Below, in pieces: positions 9,033 through 19,166 of a stretch of DNA of 64,000 bases; within the stretch, counting starts at the first letter, position 1, and the number at the start of each line of letters is the position of its first letter. The notes beneath the pieces are model-generated. The model did no database searches. It was not told the origin of the DNA and worked only from the letters and a program-made list of their open reading frames with translations. The translations under genes were made by a program, and so were the position numbers. This DNA comes from DASUBV01 sp963822485. Lineage in GTDB: Bacteria; Actinomycetota; Actinomycetes; Streptosporangiales; Streptosporangiaceae. The stretch is from positions 124,001 to 188,000 of the forward strand of contig CAWGHW010000013.1 in assembly GCA_963822485.1 (NCBI GenBank), read 5' to 3'.

Positions 9033-11144
9033 GAGTCACCCGGCACCAGGCAGCGGCGGAAGAACCGGACGTGCGCCGCCAGCAGCTCCTCGATGATCTC
9101 CGGCGGCCAGGCCACGTGGGTGACGCCGGGCAGCAGGAGCAGTTCATGATCGCGCCCCGCGGCGGCCAGGGCCTGCGAGAGCTGCAGCGAGTGCCGCGGG
9201 TGCACGTTGTCGTCCAGCAGCCCGTGCACCAGCAGCAGCGGCCGGGTCAGCCCAGCCGCCAGCGGGAGCAGCGAGGTGCGGTCGTAGGCTTCCGGATGCT
9301 GAGCCGGGTGCCCCAGCCAGCGCTCGGTGGCGACCGTGTCATACCAGCGCCACTCGCTGACCGGCGCGCCCGCGATGGCCGCCGCGAACACGTCCGGCCG
9401 GCGCAGCACCGCCAGCGCCGACAGGTACCCGCCGAAGGACCAGCCGCGGATGCCGACGCGGCTGGCGTCGAGCTCGCCGGGATACTGCCCGACGACGTAC
9501 TCCAGCGCCGCCACCTGGTCCTCGAGGGCCGCGGTCGCCACGTCGAACCGGAACGCGCGCTCCCAGCCCGGGCCGCGCCCGGGCGAGCCGCGCCCGTCCG
9601 CGACGATCACCGCGAAGCCCTGGTCGGCCAGCCACTGCGGCTCGTAGAACAGCCGCCGCGCGCTGAGGACCTGCTGAGCGGCCCCACCGTAAGGGGCCAT
9701 CACAATGGGCAGCGGGCCAGCCGGCCGGACGTCGTCGCGGGGCAGCACGACCGCGGTCCGCAGCTCCCGCTCGCCCGCGGCCAGCAGCGTCACGCCGGGC
9801 GCGAAGGCCGGCTGGGGGAGTGAGGAGACGGTGGCGACCTGCTGCCCGTCGCTGAGCACGCGCACCGTGCTGCCGTCCTCGGTCGAGCGTCTCCGACGAG
9901 ATGGCCAGCAGCGAGCCGGCCGCCACCGCGCTGTGCAGGCCCGGCTCGCCGGACAGCCGGGTGATCTCGCCGGTCCGGTGATCGAGGGAGTACACGTGCC
10001 GCTCGACTGGCTCGGTCGTCGCGCAGAAGATGGTCGTCTCGCCGGCGGTGCCGGCCACGCTGATGACCTGCAGCCCCGGCGGCGTCACCGGCTCGTCGCC
10101 GACGACCAGGCGGTGGGTGTCCTCGGAGGACGCGGCGTGCAGCAGCCGGCCGTCGCCCAGGAGGCGCGGGGTCCCCGGAGTGAGCTCCAGCCAGGCCGGA
10201 TCGGTGTCCGCCTGGAGCAGCCCCGTCGCGCCCGTCTCGGGATCGACGGCCCGGATCTCGCTGCGGCCGTGATCGCGGGTGTGCAGGACCAGCAGCAGCC
10301 CGGCCGGATCCCACCGGACCGCCAGGAGGTAGGGAAGCTCGTCAGTAGGGACGTCGACGCGCGTGATCGAGCCGTCCAGGCCGGCCAGCAGCAGGCGGAC
10401 GTCCGGGTTGGCCGTGCCGGCGAACGGGTACCGCTGCCGCACCGGCTCGGTCGACGCATCCGACGGATCACCCAGCCACCAGGACGCGACGTCATGCTCG
10501 CTGACCCGCGCCACCAGCAGCCGCTGGCCATCGGGACTCCACCAGCAGCCGTGGTGGCGGCTCATCTCCTCGGCGGCGCCGAACTCGGCCGCGCCGAAGC
10601 TCACCTCCGGGTCCGGGTCCGACAGCTCCAGCAGCACCCGGCCGTCCAGGCCGGTGACCCGCAGCGCCCGTCCGGCCAGCCAGGCGACCGCGTTCCCGTC
10701 CGGGCTGAGCTGAGGGTCGACGCACGGGCCCGCGACCGGAATCTCGCTCGTGACCCCACTGTCGACGCCTCACTGTCGAGGTCACTGCCGAGGTCGCAGG
10801 CGAACAGCCGCCCGGACAGCGCGAACACGGCCCGCTGGCCGGCGCTGTCCAGTGTGTATGCCACGATGCCGCGCGCGGTCTCCCGCATCCGCTCGCGTCG
10901 CCGCTGCTCGGCCGCCGGGATCAGCTCGGGCTCGCCGTCCAGCAGCGCGCGCGGGTCGGCCAGCAGCCGTTCCTCCCCGGTCGCGGGGTCGAGCGACCAC
11001 AGGCCGGTGACCGGGTCGTCGGCCGCGAGCGCGCGCAGGAACAGCAGCCAGGCCGGCGGCGAACGCCAGGTCCCGCGGCCGGCCGAGCAGGAACCTGCGG
11101 CTGCGCGCGAACCGCCGCAGCCGCTCGTCGGAATCAGTGGTCAC
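9023..11144 (-). pseudogene. prolyl oligopeptidase (S9) family peptidase, three frameshifts
   Basis: Full-length S9/DPP-IV-like serine peptidase split over several frames. The N-terminus (from a GTG at 11144, reading TTDSDERLRRFARS) and a beta-propeller occupy the first 430 or so residues. The alpha/beta hydrolase catalytic domain is at the 3' end, with the nucleophile in GWSFGGY, an acid in LLDDNVHP and the histidine in GVTHVA. Frame changes occur near 11053-11063, 10755-10760 and 9880-9886. Each is consistent with one inserted or lost G/C, and the conceptual product is about 705 residues, normal for the family. It overlaps and precedes the amidohydrolase gene in one operon. An upstream in-frame ATG at 11213 exists but gives an atypical N-terminus. 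Confidence 0.8.
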
Positions 11145-11249
11145 TGCGAGCCCATCACTGCCTGCCGTCACCTCGGCAGCGTATCCCGCGGCCCGTTTCC
11201 AATGCACTCGCATTGTGATCTTCGCGTGGAGCTTTTACAATGCGGATGC

Positions 11250-12179
11250 ATGGGCAACGATACCGAGGAGATCGGCCGGGCTCGCAACGGCGAGGTCGAG
11301 ATCGCCTATCAGACCTTCGGCGACGCCGGCGGCGACCCGCTGCTGCTCATCGCCGGCCTCGACTTCCAGATGGTGACCATGTGGCCCGACGGGTTCTGCC
11401 AGGCCCTGGCCGACCGCGGCTTCCGGGTGGCCCGGTTCGACAACCGCGACACCGGCCTGTCCACCCACGTCAAGCCGCCCGCGGCGCCCGGCGGTCGGCC
11501 GCTGCGCGTGCTGTTCCGCCGCACCGAGCCCGCCTACACCGCCGCCGACATGGCCGCTGACGGCGTCGCCGTCATGGACGCGCTGGGCTGGGACTCCGCC
11601 CACGTCATGGGCGCCTCCATGGGCGCCGGGCTGGCCCTGGCCACGGCCATCCTGTTCCCGTCGCGGGTGCGCACCATCACGTTCGTGATGGGCATCGCCC
11701 CGGCCGCCGCCCTGTCCCTCGCCGCGCTCCGCTACCTCAACCTGCCCAACCTGGCCCGCTTCGGCCGCCTGGCCCGGCTGCCCGACACCGAGGACCGCCC
11801 CGTCGTGTCCGAGGTCGAGGTCATGCGGATGCTCGCCTCCCCCAACCACCCCTTTGACGAGGCCTGGGCCCGGTCGGCGGCCGAGCTCAGCCACGCCCGC
11901 GCACCGCGGGACCGGGGCACCACCCAGCGCCACCTGGCGGCGGGCCGGGCCTCGATCCACCTGTACCGGCGGATGGGCGAGATCACCGCGCCCGTGCTGA
12001 TCCTGCACGGCGCCGACGACCCCCTGGCCCGGGTGTCCGGCGCCCGCGCCCTGGCCCGCCGCCTGCCCGGCGCCCGCCTGGAGATCTATCCCGCCATGGG
12101 CCACGAGATCCCGCAGCACCTGTGGGCCACCATCGCCGACGCCGTCGCCGCCCAGGCCCGAGCCGCGGGCCATAACTAG
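11250..12179 (+). CDS. alpha/beta fold hydrolase
   Basis: 309-residue alpha/beta hydrolase related to RdmC/aclacinomycin methylesterase-type and other esterases. The nucleophile elbow is GASMG (S123), the acid is in HGADDPLA (D256/D257) and the histidine is H285 in MGHEIP. An oxyanion/lid region follows FDNRDTGLS at 63-71. The ATG at 11250 starts a protein beginning like its homologues. It is divergent from the S9 peptidase gene, with about 105 bases between start codons. The last four bases overlap the convergent UbiB-like kinase gene. Substrate unknown; an ester or lactone is likely. Confidence 0.85.
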   Translation: MGNDTEEIGRARNGEVEIAYQTFGDAGGDPLLLIAGLDFQMVTMWPDGFCQALADRGFRVARFDNRDTGLSTHVKPPAAPGGRPLRVLFRRTEPAYTAADMAADGVAVMDALGWDSAHVMGASMGAGLALATAILFPSRVRTITFVMGIAPAAALSLAALRYLNLPNLARFGRLARLPDTEDRPVVSEVEVMRMLASPNHPFDEAWARSAAELSHARAPRDRGTTQRHLAAGRASIHLYRRMGEITAPVLILHGADDPLARVSGARALARRLPGARLEIYPAMGHEIPQHLWATIADAVAAQARAAGHN

Positions 12180-14149
12180 GAGCGGGCCGGGCGGAAGACC
12201 TGGACCAGCACCCGGAGGGCCAGGATCGCCGCCACCGCCAGCAGGCAGTAGCCCAGGAACTGGTACAGGCTGACCCGCGGCGTCAGCACCGGTCCCCCGT
12301 GCAGCCCCAGCAGCAGCACCGCCATGATCCCCGACGCCGCGGCCAGGAACGTGATCAGCACCTGGTGCAGCAGCCCCGTCACCACCCGCCGGTCCGCCTC
12401 GTGGGCCAGCAGCCGGACATTCACCGAGAGCTGGCCCTTCTCCGCCGCCGCCGTGATCCGGTCCAGCCGGCGCGGCAGCCGCCGCAGCATCGGCAGCAGC
12501 GCCGTCAGCTCGTCGGCCGCCGTCTGCTGGAGCGCCTCCGGCCGGAACTGGCTCGCGAACGCCCCGGTCGCGAACGACCGCGCCTCCGCGATCAGGTCGA
12601 AGTCCGGGGCCAGGCTGGTCAGCGTCCCCTCCAGCGTGCCCAGCGAGCGGAACACCGCCGCGATCTCCGGCGGCACCGCCAGACCGTGCTCGGCCACGAT
12701 GCGGAACAGGTCCGCGAACATCCGCACGTCCGGCACCAGCCCCGGCCCCAGGTAGCGGGTCATGAACCGGCCCAGGTCCCGCTCCAGCGCCAGCTCGTCC
12801 AGGTCCTCCGGCCGGTCGACTACAGCCAGCAGCGCGTCCGTCAGCCGCACCGGGTCGCCCCGGTCCAGCGCGAGCAGCAGCCGCTGCAGGGCGCCGCGCA
12901 GCTCGGCGTCGATGCGGCCCACCGAGCCGAAGTCCAGCAGCCCCAGCCGCCCGTCACGCAGCAGCAGGATGTTGCCCGGATGCGGGTCCGCGTGGAACAC
13001 CCCGTCCAGCATGATCTGCCGCAGCAGGCTGTCCAGCAGCGCACGGGCCAGCTCCGCCCGGTCCGCGCCCAGCCGGTCCAGCAACGGCCCCGCCGCCGCC
13101 AGCGACACCCCGTCCAGGCGCTCCATCACCAGCATCTGTCCCGTGCACAGCCCGCTCACCGGCGCCGGCACCACCACCCCGGCGCCCGCCCGGCTCGCCG
13201 CCGCCCCCACCGCCGTCAGGTTGCTCGCCTCGATGCGCAGGTCCAGCTCCTCGCGCAGCGCCGCCGCGAACCCCCGGGCCAGCGTCACCGCCCCGATCCC
13301 CCGGCCCCACCGCGTCGCCCGCTCCAGCCGCTGGGCCAGCCGGCCCAGGATGTCCAGGTCGCTGTCCACCGCGCCGCGCACCCCCGGCCGGCGCACCTTC
13401 ACCACCACCGCCTCGCCCGACGGCAGCGTCGCCGCGTGCACCTGCGCCACCGACGCCGCCGCGATCGGCGTCCGGTCCAGGCTCGCGAAGATCTCGTCCG
13501 GATCCGCCCCCAGCTCCGTCCGCAGCACCTCCTCGATCGCTGGCCAGGCCACCGGCGCCGCGTGGTCCTGAAGCTGGCTCAGCTCGTCGATGAACTCCGG
13601 CGGCACGATGTCCCGCCGCGTCGAGATCACCTGGCCCAGCTTCACGAACGTCACCCCGCCGTCGTCCAGCGCGAGCCGCAGCGCCCGGGCCAGCTGCGCC
13701 CGCCCCTGCGACGTCGCCAGCTCCGCCCGCCGCCGTCCCCGCAGGTACGGCGTCAGTCCGTGCCGCAGCAGGATCCGGCTGATCTGCGCGTACCGCCGCG
13801 CCCGCTGCGCCCGCCCGCGCAGCCCGCGGGCCAGGTACAGCGGCCCCGGCAGCGACCCGCTCGGCACCAGCGCCTCCGCCACCACCAGGAACACCATGCC
13901 GACCAGCAGCGCGATGACCACGCCCAGGATCACGAACCACAGCGCCGGCAGCACCTGCCCCTGGCGCAGCTCCGCCCGCCCCGCCAGCGCCGTGATGATC
14001 GGTGAGGCGATCACGAACGCCAGCACCCCCGCCGCCAGCGTGCGCAGCGCCGAGAACTGGAGTCCCAGCAGCCGGCGCACCCCGAACGCGAACAGCAGCA
14101 CCGTGAGCACCGTGAACAGGACAATCAGCGGAATGGCCAGTGCCGTCAT
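12176..14149 (-). CDS. AarF/ABC1/UbiB family atypical kinase
   Basis: 657-residue ABC1/UbiB-family protein. Two or three N-terminal membrane segments (about residues 1-25, 37-60 and 70-95) precede the kinase-like domain. That domain has an ATP lysine near 250 (VVVKVRRPG), the catalytic loop HADPHPGN near 385 and the metal motif LLDFGS near 404. Two C-terminal hydrophobic helices (about 595-650) anchor the end. Members are linked to ubiquinone or isoprenoid-lipid metabolism and have ATPase activity; the actinobacterial role is not established. It stands alone on this strand, with a 4-base convergent overlap at its end. Confidence 0.88.
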   Translation of the reverse strand: MTALAIPLIVLFTVLTVLLFAFGVRRLLGLQFSALRTLAAGVLAFVIASPIITALAGRAELRQGQVLPALWFVILGVVIALLVGMVFLVVAEALVPSGSLPGPLYLARGLRGRAQRARRYAQISRILLRHGLTPYLRGRRRAELATSQGRAQLARALRLALDDGGVTFVKLGQVISTRRDIVPPEFIDELSQLQDHAAPVAWPAIEEVLRTELGADPDEIFASLDRTPIAAASVAQVHAATLPSGEAVVVKVRRPGVRGAVDSDLDILGRLAQRLERATRWGRGIGAVTLARGFAAALREELDLRIEASNLTAVGAAASRAGAGVVVPAPVSGLCTGQMLVMERLDGVSLAAAGPLLDRLGADRAELARALLDSLLRQIMLDGVFHADPHPGNILLLRDGRLGLLDFGSVGRIDAELRGALQRLLLALDRGDPVRLTDALLAVVDRPEDLDELALERDLGRFMTRYLGPGLVPDVRMFADLFRIVAEHGLAVPPEIAAVFRSLGTLEGTLTSLAPDFDLIAEARSFATGAFASQFRPEALQQTAADELTALLPMLRRLPRRLDRITAAAEKGQLSVNVRLLAHEADRRVVTGLLHQVLITFLAAASGIMAVLLLGLHGGPVLTPRVSLYQFLGYCLLAVAAILALRVLVQVFRPARS

Positions 14150-14305
14150 GGCTGGCCAGCCTAACGAGGCGGTTCGTTATGCTAGAGACCACTCTGGTCC
14201 GTGCTCCCACCGAACGACGCCGCAGAACGGGAGCACCGACGCCGCGCTCGCGGGCCCCGGAGGGGCGGCAGTCATTAGCCCCTGCCCTTCCGGAGGTACA
14301 CGAAC

Positions 14306-15160
14306 ATGAACATCGGTCTCGGCCTGCCCATCAGCGACCCCGCGGTCCTGCTCGACTGGGCCCGGAGCGCCGACGCTGGCCCGTTCACCACCCTCGGCCT
14401 GCTCGACCGGCTCGTCTACGACAACCCCGAGCCCCTCGTCACGCTGGCCGCCGTCGCCGCCGTGACCACCCGCATTCGCGTGCAGACCGAGGTGCTGCTC
14501 GCCCCGCTGCGCCAGCCCGCCCTGCTGGCCAAGCAGGTCGCCACCCTCGACCGTCTGTCCGGCGGTCGCCTCACCCTCGGCCTGGGCGTCGGTGACGCCC
14601 GCCGCCGCGACGACTTCGAGGCCGCCGGCGTGGACCCGCGCCGTCGTGGGCGGCAGCTCGATGAGCAGCTGGCCGTCATGCGGCGCATCTGGTCCGGCGA
14701 GCCCTGCGGCAGCGACATCGGTGCCATCGGTCCAGCTCCGACCCGGCCTGGCGGCCCGGAGGTGCTGTTCGGCGGCTTCCGGCCTGCGGCGCTGGAGCGC
14801 GTGGCCCAGTGGGGCGACGGCTTCCTGGCCGCCGCGCCTCCGGCCTGGGCCGGGAACCTCTTCCGCGTCGTCGAGCAGGCCTGGCAGGCCGCTGGCCGGC
14901 CGGGCCGCCCGAAGATCGTTGCTCAGGTCAACGCGGCCCTCGGGTCGCCAGACGTGATCGACGACGCCCGGACCGCTATCGCTGGCTACTACGCCTTCAC
15001 CGGCGACCCCGGTCCTGCGGTCGATGGCCTGCTCACTACCGCTGGCCAGATCCATGCGGCCGTCGCGGAGTTTGAAGGTCTCGGCGCGAATGAGGTCATG
15101 CTTTACTGCTGGGCGCGTGATCCTGATCAGGTCGACCGGATCGGCGATCTACTGGCCTGA
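14306..15160 (+). CDS. LLM class flavin-dependent oxidoreductase
   Basis: 284-residue bacterial luciferase-like monooxygenase fold protein using FMN or F420. Characteristic stretches are the N-terminal GLGLPISDP, TTRIRVQTEVLLAPLRQPALLAKQ and LDRLSGGRLTLGLGVG (about residues 45-95). A good ribosome site (CGGAGG) lies 10 bases before the ATG. It is not part of the later LLM cluster and has no flavin reductase beside it. The gap upstream (14150-14305) carries the divergent promoters for this gene and the UbiB-like kinase. Substrate unknown. Confidence 0.82.
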   Translation: MNIGLGLPISDPAVLLDWARSADAGPFTTLGLLDRLVYDNPEPLVTLAAVAAVTTRIRVQTEVLLAPLRQPALLAKQVATLDRLSGGRLTLGLGVGDARRRDDFEAAGVDPRRRGRQLDEQLAVMRRIWSGEPCGSDIGAIGPAPTRPGGPEVLFGGFRPAALERVAQWGDGFLAAAPPAWAGNLFRVVEQAWQAAGRPGRPKIVAQVNAALGSPDVIDDARTAIAGYYAFTGDPGPAVDGLLTTAGQIHAAVAEFEGLGANEVMLYCWARDPDQVDRIGDLLA

Positions 15161-15233
15161 TCATCAGAGATGGGCGCGGCAGGGGATTCAGGCGGGAGCA
15201 CAACGGCTATCGCCAGCCGCGGGAGGTGCTGAG

Positions 15234-15617
15234 GTGCCGGCGACTTCGCGCCGGAGGATCGAGATCGTTGATTACAACCCGGCCTGGCCGGAGCTGTTCG
15301 GCGAGCTAGGGCGAACGTTGCGGGCGGCGCTGGGCGCGGTGGCGCTGCGGATTGACCACATCGGCTCAACCGCCGTGCCCGGCCTGGCCGCCAAGCCGAT
15401 CATCGATGTGCAGATCTCGGTTGCTGCCTTCGAGCCCATCCAGGCATTCAGGGACCCCCTTGAACAGCTGGGCTATGTCTACCGTTCGGACAACCCCGAG
15501 CGCACGAAGCGGTACTTCCGCGAAGCCGCCGGGCGCCGCCGCACTCATCTCCATGTCCGGCGCGCTGGCAGCTTCTCCGAGCAGGTACCGCTGTTGCCGG
15601 GTGCAAGCGATGCCTGA
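15234..15617 (+). CDS. GrpB/UPF0157 family protein, C-terminally truncated
   Basis: GrpB-like nucleotidyltransferase-fold protein. The conserved core is present: EIVDYNPAWPELF, the signature HIGSTAVPGLAAKPIIDVQI (about residues 42-61) and the HLHVRRAGS motif. The normal C-terminal region, roughly 40-50 residues starting with a YLR-type helix, is absent. After SFSEQ the sequence diverges and stops at 127 residues. No other frame downstream restores it before the GNAT gene at 15654, so this looks like a deletion rather than a simple frameshift. The GTG at 15234 has GGGAGG seven bases upstream. The family is linked to CoA biosynthesis-like folds but is functionally unresolved. Confidence 0.72.
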   Translation: MPATSRRRIEIVDYNPAWPELFGELGRTLRAALGAVALRIDHIGSTAVPGLAAKPIIDVQISVAAFEPIQAFRDPLEQLGYVYRSDNPERTKRYFREAAGRRRTHLHVRRAGSFSEQVPLLPGASDA

Positions 15618-15653
15618 ATCAGGAGACTGGAGACGTGCGGCACAGTAGGGGCC

Positions 15654-16157
15654 ATGCCTGCGTATAAGCCGATGCCATTCCACCTCCAGACCGAGCGGCT
15701 GAGACTGCAGCCATGGACCGAGTCGGACGCCGGAGAGCTCCGTGTCCTGCACTCCGAACGCGGTAACGGGACGCCGACGGCTGGGGACACCCGGGCGCTT
15801 ATCGCGAACCAGCTCGCGGCGACGGCGACAACGGGGATCGCCTTGCTGCCCATCCGGCGCCGCCACGAAGGCGACTTCATCGGCTATTGCGGACTGATCA
15901 TCGGCCGCTCCACCATTGAGGAGCCGGAGATCGCCTATGAGCTGCTGCAGCGTGCGCACGGCCGTGGCTACGCCACCGAGGCAGCGGGCGCGGTGCTCGA
16001 CGCTGCGATAGCGACGGGGCGGAAGCGGCTCTGGGCCACTACCCGGGCATGGAACACGCCGTCGCTCCGGGTCCTTGAGAAGCTCGGCTTCGAACGGGAT
16101 CACGTTTCCGCAGACGACCGCGGCGAAGTGATATGGCTCACGCGCTCGCTGCCGTGA
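15654..16157 (+). CDS. GNAT family N-acetyltransferase (RimJ/RimL type)
   Basis: 167-residue GNAT enzyme that would transfer an acetyl group from acetyl-CoA to an amine. It opens with the RimJ/RimL hallmark TERLRLQPWTESDAGEL. The acetyl-CoA pyrophosphate loop RAHGRGYATEA is at about 102-112, and NTPSLRVLEKLGFE near 139-152 is the conserved C-terminal segment. No signal or membrane part. It follows the truncated GrpB gene by 36 bases. Substrate is unknown; these proteins modify ribosomal protein N-termini, antibiotics or small metabolites. Confidence 0.85.
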   Translation: MPAYKPMPFHLQTERLRLQPWTESDAGELRVLHSERGNGTPTAGDTRALIANQLAATATTGIALLPIRRRHEGDFIGYCGLIIGRSTIEEPEIAYELLQRAHGRGYATEAAGAVLDAAIATGRKRLWATTRAWNTPSLRVLEKLGFERDHVSADDRGEVIWLTRSLP

Positions 16158-16234
16158 TGCTGGCCTGCCTCGACGTTCGCTGATCAAGTGTTCTCAGGCA
16201 GAGCGGGCGGCCTGACGGTCGCAGCGCTGCAGTG

Positions 16235-18363
16235 CTAGGCGGCGGTGGCGGGCGGGCCGTGCGCTGGCGGGTCGGCCCAGAGGGAGTCTTGGCCGGGTGG
16301 GGGGCTGTGGCTGTGCAGGGTCTTGAGCCCGTCAGGGCTCACCGCCGTGGTGGTGCCGTCGGCGTTCAGGTGCAGGGTCCAGCCCCAGCGGTGCACGGCG
16401 ACCAGGTGATGAAACAGGCAGAGCAGCGTCAGGTTGTCCAGGCGGGTCGGCCCGCCTTGCGAGCGGGGGATCACGTGATGCACGTGACAGCGGACGGGGG
16501 GTGCGGTGCAGCCGGGGAAGGAGCAGTGTCGGTCCCGTTTGGTCACCGCGCGGCGGAGGTGGGGCGGGACTTGCTCGGTGGGCTGGCCGAGGTCCAGGGG
16601 GAGGCTGGGTGCGGGGAAGAACCCGCCGGTGAGCTGGGTCCGCAGGTAGGCGGCGAGGCCGGTGGGGCCGGAGAGCAGGCTGACGGCGTAGCGGAGCAGG
16701 GTGTCCTGGAGGCGGGCCAGGCCGCCGGGAGTCAGCGGGCTGCTGTCGGCGCCGGCTAGGGGTGCGGTGGTGCCGGCCGCGGCGGCGGCGGTGAGGCCGG
16801 GCGGGACAGGCCCGGTGGCGGCGGGCTGGCCGGGCGCGGCGGGCTGGCCGGCGGCGGCGGGCTGGCCGGCCGCGGTGGTGATGGGCTGGCTGGCCGCGGT
16901 CGTGGTCGGCAGGGCGCCGGGGATGGGCGCGCGGGGTGCGGGCGGGTGCTCGTCGCAGGCGCACCGGGGGCCGGGCACGGGCGCCTGGTCGGTGCTGGTC
17001 ACGAGGTTGGCGAGGTCCCCGGCGAGCAGGTCGGCGACCAGGCGGGCCAGGGCGTTGCGGTCGAGGTGCCCGCAGACCATCGGCGCTATCTTCGCGTCGC
17101 AGGTGTAGGCCTCGGCGGCCTTGCCGGTGAGCCAGCCGGGCTGCCCGGCACGGGCGGCGGCGCGGCGCTCAGCGCGGGGCCGGGGCTTGGTGAACGCGTC
17201 GCGGGGGTCGGGGCCCAGCAGCTCATCCAGGTCGGGCCGGCCGGACGCCGAACCGCCGCCGACCTCGCTGGTGCCCGGGTGGCCCGGGTGCGGGTCGCCC
17301 GGGTCGGTGCCGCCGCCGGGCTGGCTGGTGCAGTCAGGCTCGCTGGCGCCCGGGTGGTCCGCATGCGGGTCAGCCGGGTCGGTGCCGCCGCCGGGCTGGC
17401 TGCCGCTGCCGGGCTGCGCTGGCGGCCGGGCCGCTCGCGTGCGGGTCAGCCGGGTCGGCGTCGCCGGGCTGGCTGCCGCTGCCGGAGCCGGTGGTGGCGA
17501 GGTGGTTGGCGAGCCAGGCGCTGGCGGCGCCGGTGCCGCCGGGCATGTCCAGCAGCTCATCCAGCGTCAGGTGCAGCTGCACCTGCGCCGCCTGGCCCGC
17601 CCGCTCCGGCAGGCAGCCCGACGCCAGCAGCAGCCGCATCGCCTCCTCCAGCGCGTCGTGGCCGCGCTGCCCCGCGGACCGGTCGTCTTCCGGGCCCGCC
17701 TTCTTGCCGAGGGTGTCGAGGACTTCCTGGACGGCGGCCAGGCACTCCGGGGTCAGGTCCCCGTCGGCGCGGCCGTGGCCCTGGAACAGGCGGGTCAGGC
17801 GGAAGAACCGGTCCCCGAACCGGGCGTCATCCGCATCGTCCTTGTCGGGCGGGGTGACCCGGGAGAACATCTCCTCCGCCATCTGCGCCAGGAAATCCAG
17901 GTCCGCCCCGCCGGCGGCCGCGTCGGCCAGGTTCTGGTCGGCCAGGTCCCGGTAGGCGACGGGCAGCAGATCCGACCAGTAGCAGATCTTCCGGGCGTAG
18001 GACTCAGTGATCGTCCCGGCGGCGAGCGCGGCGGCGACCAGCGGGTGGGCGCCCAGGCGGCGCATCCACCCGATCGTCGCCGGACGCGGCCCTGGCCGTG
18101 ACCCGGGTCTGCCAGGCCAGCCACGGATGCGGGCCCCCGTGCCCGTCATCGGCATAGGCGCCCTGGGCGGTGAACGCCGACAGGGCACGAACGCGGCCCG
18201 CGGTGTGCTGGGACTGCGCCCGCTCGTACTCGCGCAGCAGCCGCGCCTGGGTCACGGCCGGCAGGGACGCCACGTCAGCCCGGGCCAGGTAGCCGAGCGC
18301 GGCGCGGGCGGTGTCCATGGCCTCATCGACCGAGGAGAAGGAGGCATCCGGCGCGATTGTCAT
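16235..18363 (-). pseudogene. DUF222/HNH endonuclease domain protein (13E12-repeat-like), two frameshifts
   Basis: Protein of the DUF222 plus HNH family, known in mycobacteria as the 13E12 repeat family. The N-terminal DUF222 part starts at the ATG 18363 (GGGAGG eight bases upstream). Its frame breaks near 18079-18084, where one extra base separates it from the continuing helical domain (PLVAAALAAGTITESYARK). A second shift near 17415-17440 falls in Gly/Pro/Asp-rich repeats. The HNH nuclease motif is intact near the end: paired cysteines CSFPGC, then CHVHHVIP, then LTLLCLFHH. Total about 709 residues. Long Pro/Ala/Gly linkers with repeated GQPAA units separate the domains. Endonuclease activity is plausible, not shown. 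Confidence 0.82.
16818..16900. repeat. tandem repeats encoding GQPAA units in the HNH protein linker
   Basis: About five imperfect copies of a 14-18 base unit based on GCGGGCTGGCCGG. On the minus strand they encode repeats of the type AAGQPAA. They lie in the linker before the HNH domain. A second repeat pair (unit CGGGTCGGTGCCGCCGCC) occurs near 17303-17330 and 17378-17405 in the same gene. Confidence 0.7.
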
Positions 18364-18386
18364 CCGGCGACCTCCCTTCCCTGGCC

Positions 18387-18414
18387 TCGAACACGCTTTC
18401 TATTTCATGTTCGA
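18387..18414. promoter_or_regulatory. inverted repeat upstream of the DUF222/HNH gene
   Basis: Perfect seven-base arms TCGAACA (18387-18393) and TGTTCGA (18408-18414) with a 14-base spacer, 24 bases before the start codon. The half-sites match those of actinobacterial LexA boxes (CGAAC/GTTCG), but the spacing is far too long for a classical box, so LexA binding is doubtful. Confidence 0.35.
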
Positions 18415-18491
18415 CACTACCGGCCGGGTACGACAGTCCCGGGGGTCAACCGAGCGCCGTTAGGGAAGAATTTCAAGATTTTCTTGGTAGG

Positions 18492-19166
18492 TCACGTCTC
18501 GCCGTCCTGCCAGCCGGGCCGGACGAGGCCGGCCTGGTAGGCGAAGACGACTAGCTGGGCGCGGTCCCTGGCCCGGAGCTTGGTCATGGCTCGGGCGGCG
18601 TGGGTCTTGACGGTGGAGGCGCTGACGAAGATCTTGCGGGAGATCTCCTCGTTGGACAGGCCGAAGGCGATGAGCGCGACGACCTCGCGCTCGCGCGGGG
18701 TGAGCTCGCTGAGGCCGGGCAGGGGGCGGGCCTGGCGGGTGCGGGTGGCGAACTCGGCGATGAGCCGGCGGGTCACGGTGGGGGAGAGCAGGGCCTCGCC
18801 GGCGGCGACGACGCGGACGGCGCGGATCAGCTCGGCGGCGTCGGTGTCCTTGACGAGGAACCCGTAGGCGCCGGCGCGCAGGCCCTCGAAGACGTACTCG
18901 TCGAGCTCGAAGGTGGTCAGGATGACGATGTGCACGTCGCCGAGGCCGGAGCTGGCGGCGATGCGGCGGGTGGCCTCGATGCCGTCGAGACGGGGCATGC
19001 GGATGTCCATGAGCAGGACGTCGGGGCGGTGGCGGGCGGCGACGCGGACGGCCTGTTCGCCGTCGGCGGCCTCGGCGACGACCTCGATATCGTCCTCGGC
19101 GTCGAGCAGGGCGGCGAAGCCGGCCCGGACTAGTTCCTGGTCATCGGCCAGGGCGACGCGGATCAC
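18492..19166 (-). CDS. NarL/LuxR family response regulator
   Basis: 224-residue two-component response regulator. The receiver domain is residues 1-118, with phosphoacceptor D54 in MDIRMP, acidic pair D8/D9 and K103 in FLVKD. The LuxR-type DNA-binding domain is about 152-212 (LTPREREVVALIAFGLSNEE). The start is GTG at 19166, inside the 3' end of the histidine kinase gene (26-base overlap), so the pair is translationally coupled. Phosphorylated by the kinase at 19141-20418. The likely target is its own region or the divergent ABC ATPase gene. Confidence 0.92.
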   Translation of the reverse strand: MIRVALADDQELVRAGFAALLDAEDDIEVVAEAADGEQAVRVAARHRPDVLLMDIRMPRLDGIEATRRIAASSGLGDVHIVILTTFELDEYVFEGLRAGAYGFLVKDTDAAELIRAVRVVAAGEALLSPTVTRRLIAEFATRTRQARPLPGLSELTPREREVVALIAFGLSNEEISRKIFVSASTVKTHAARAMTKLRARDRAQLVVFAYQAGLVRPGWQDGET

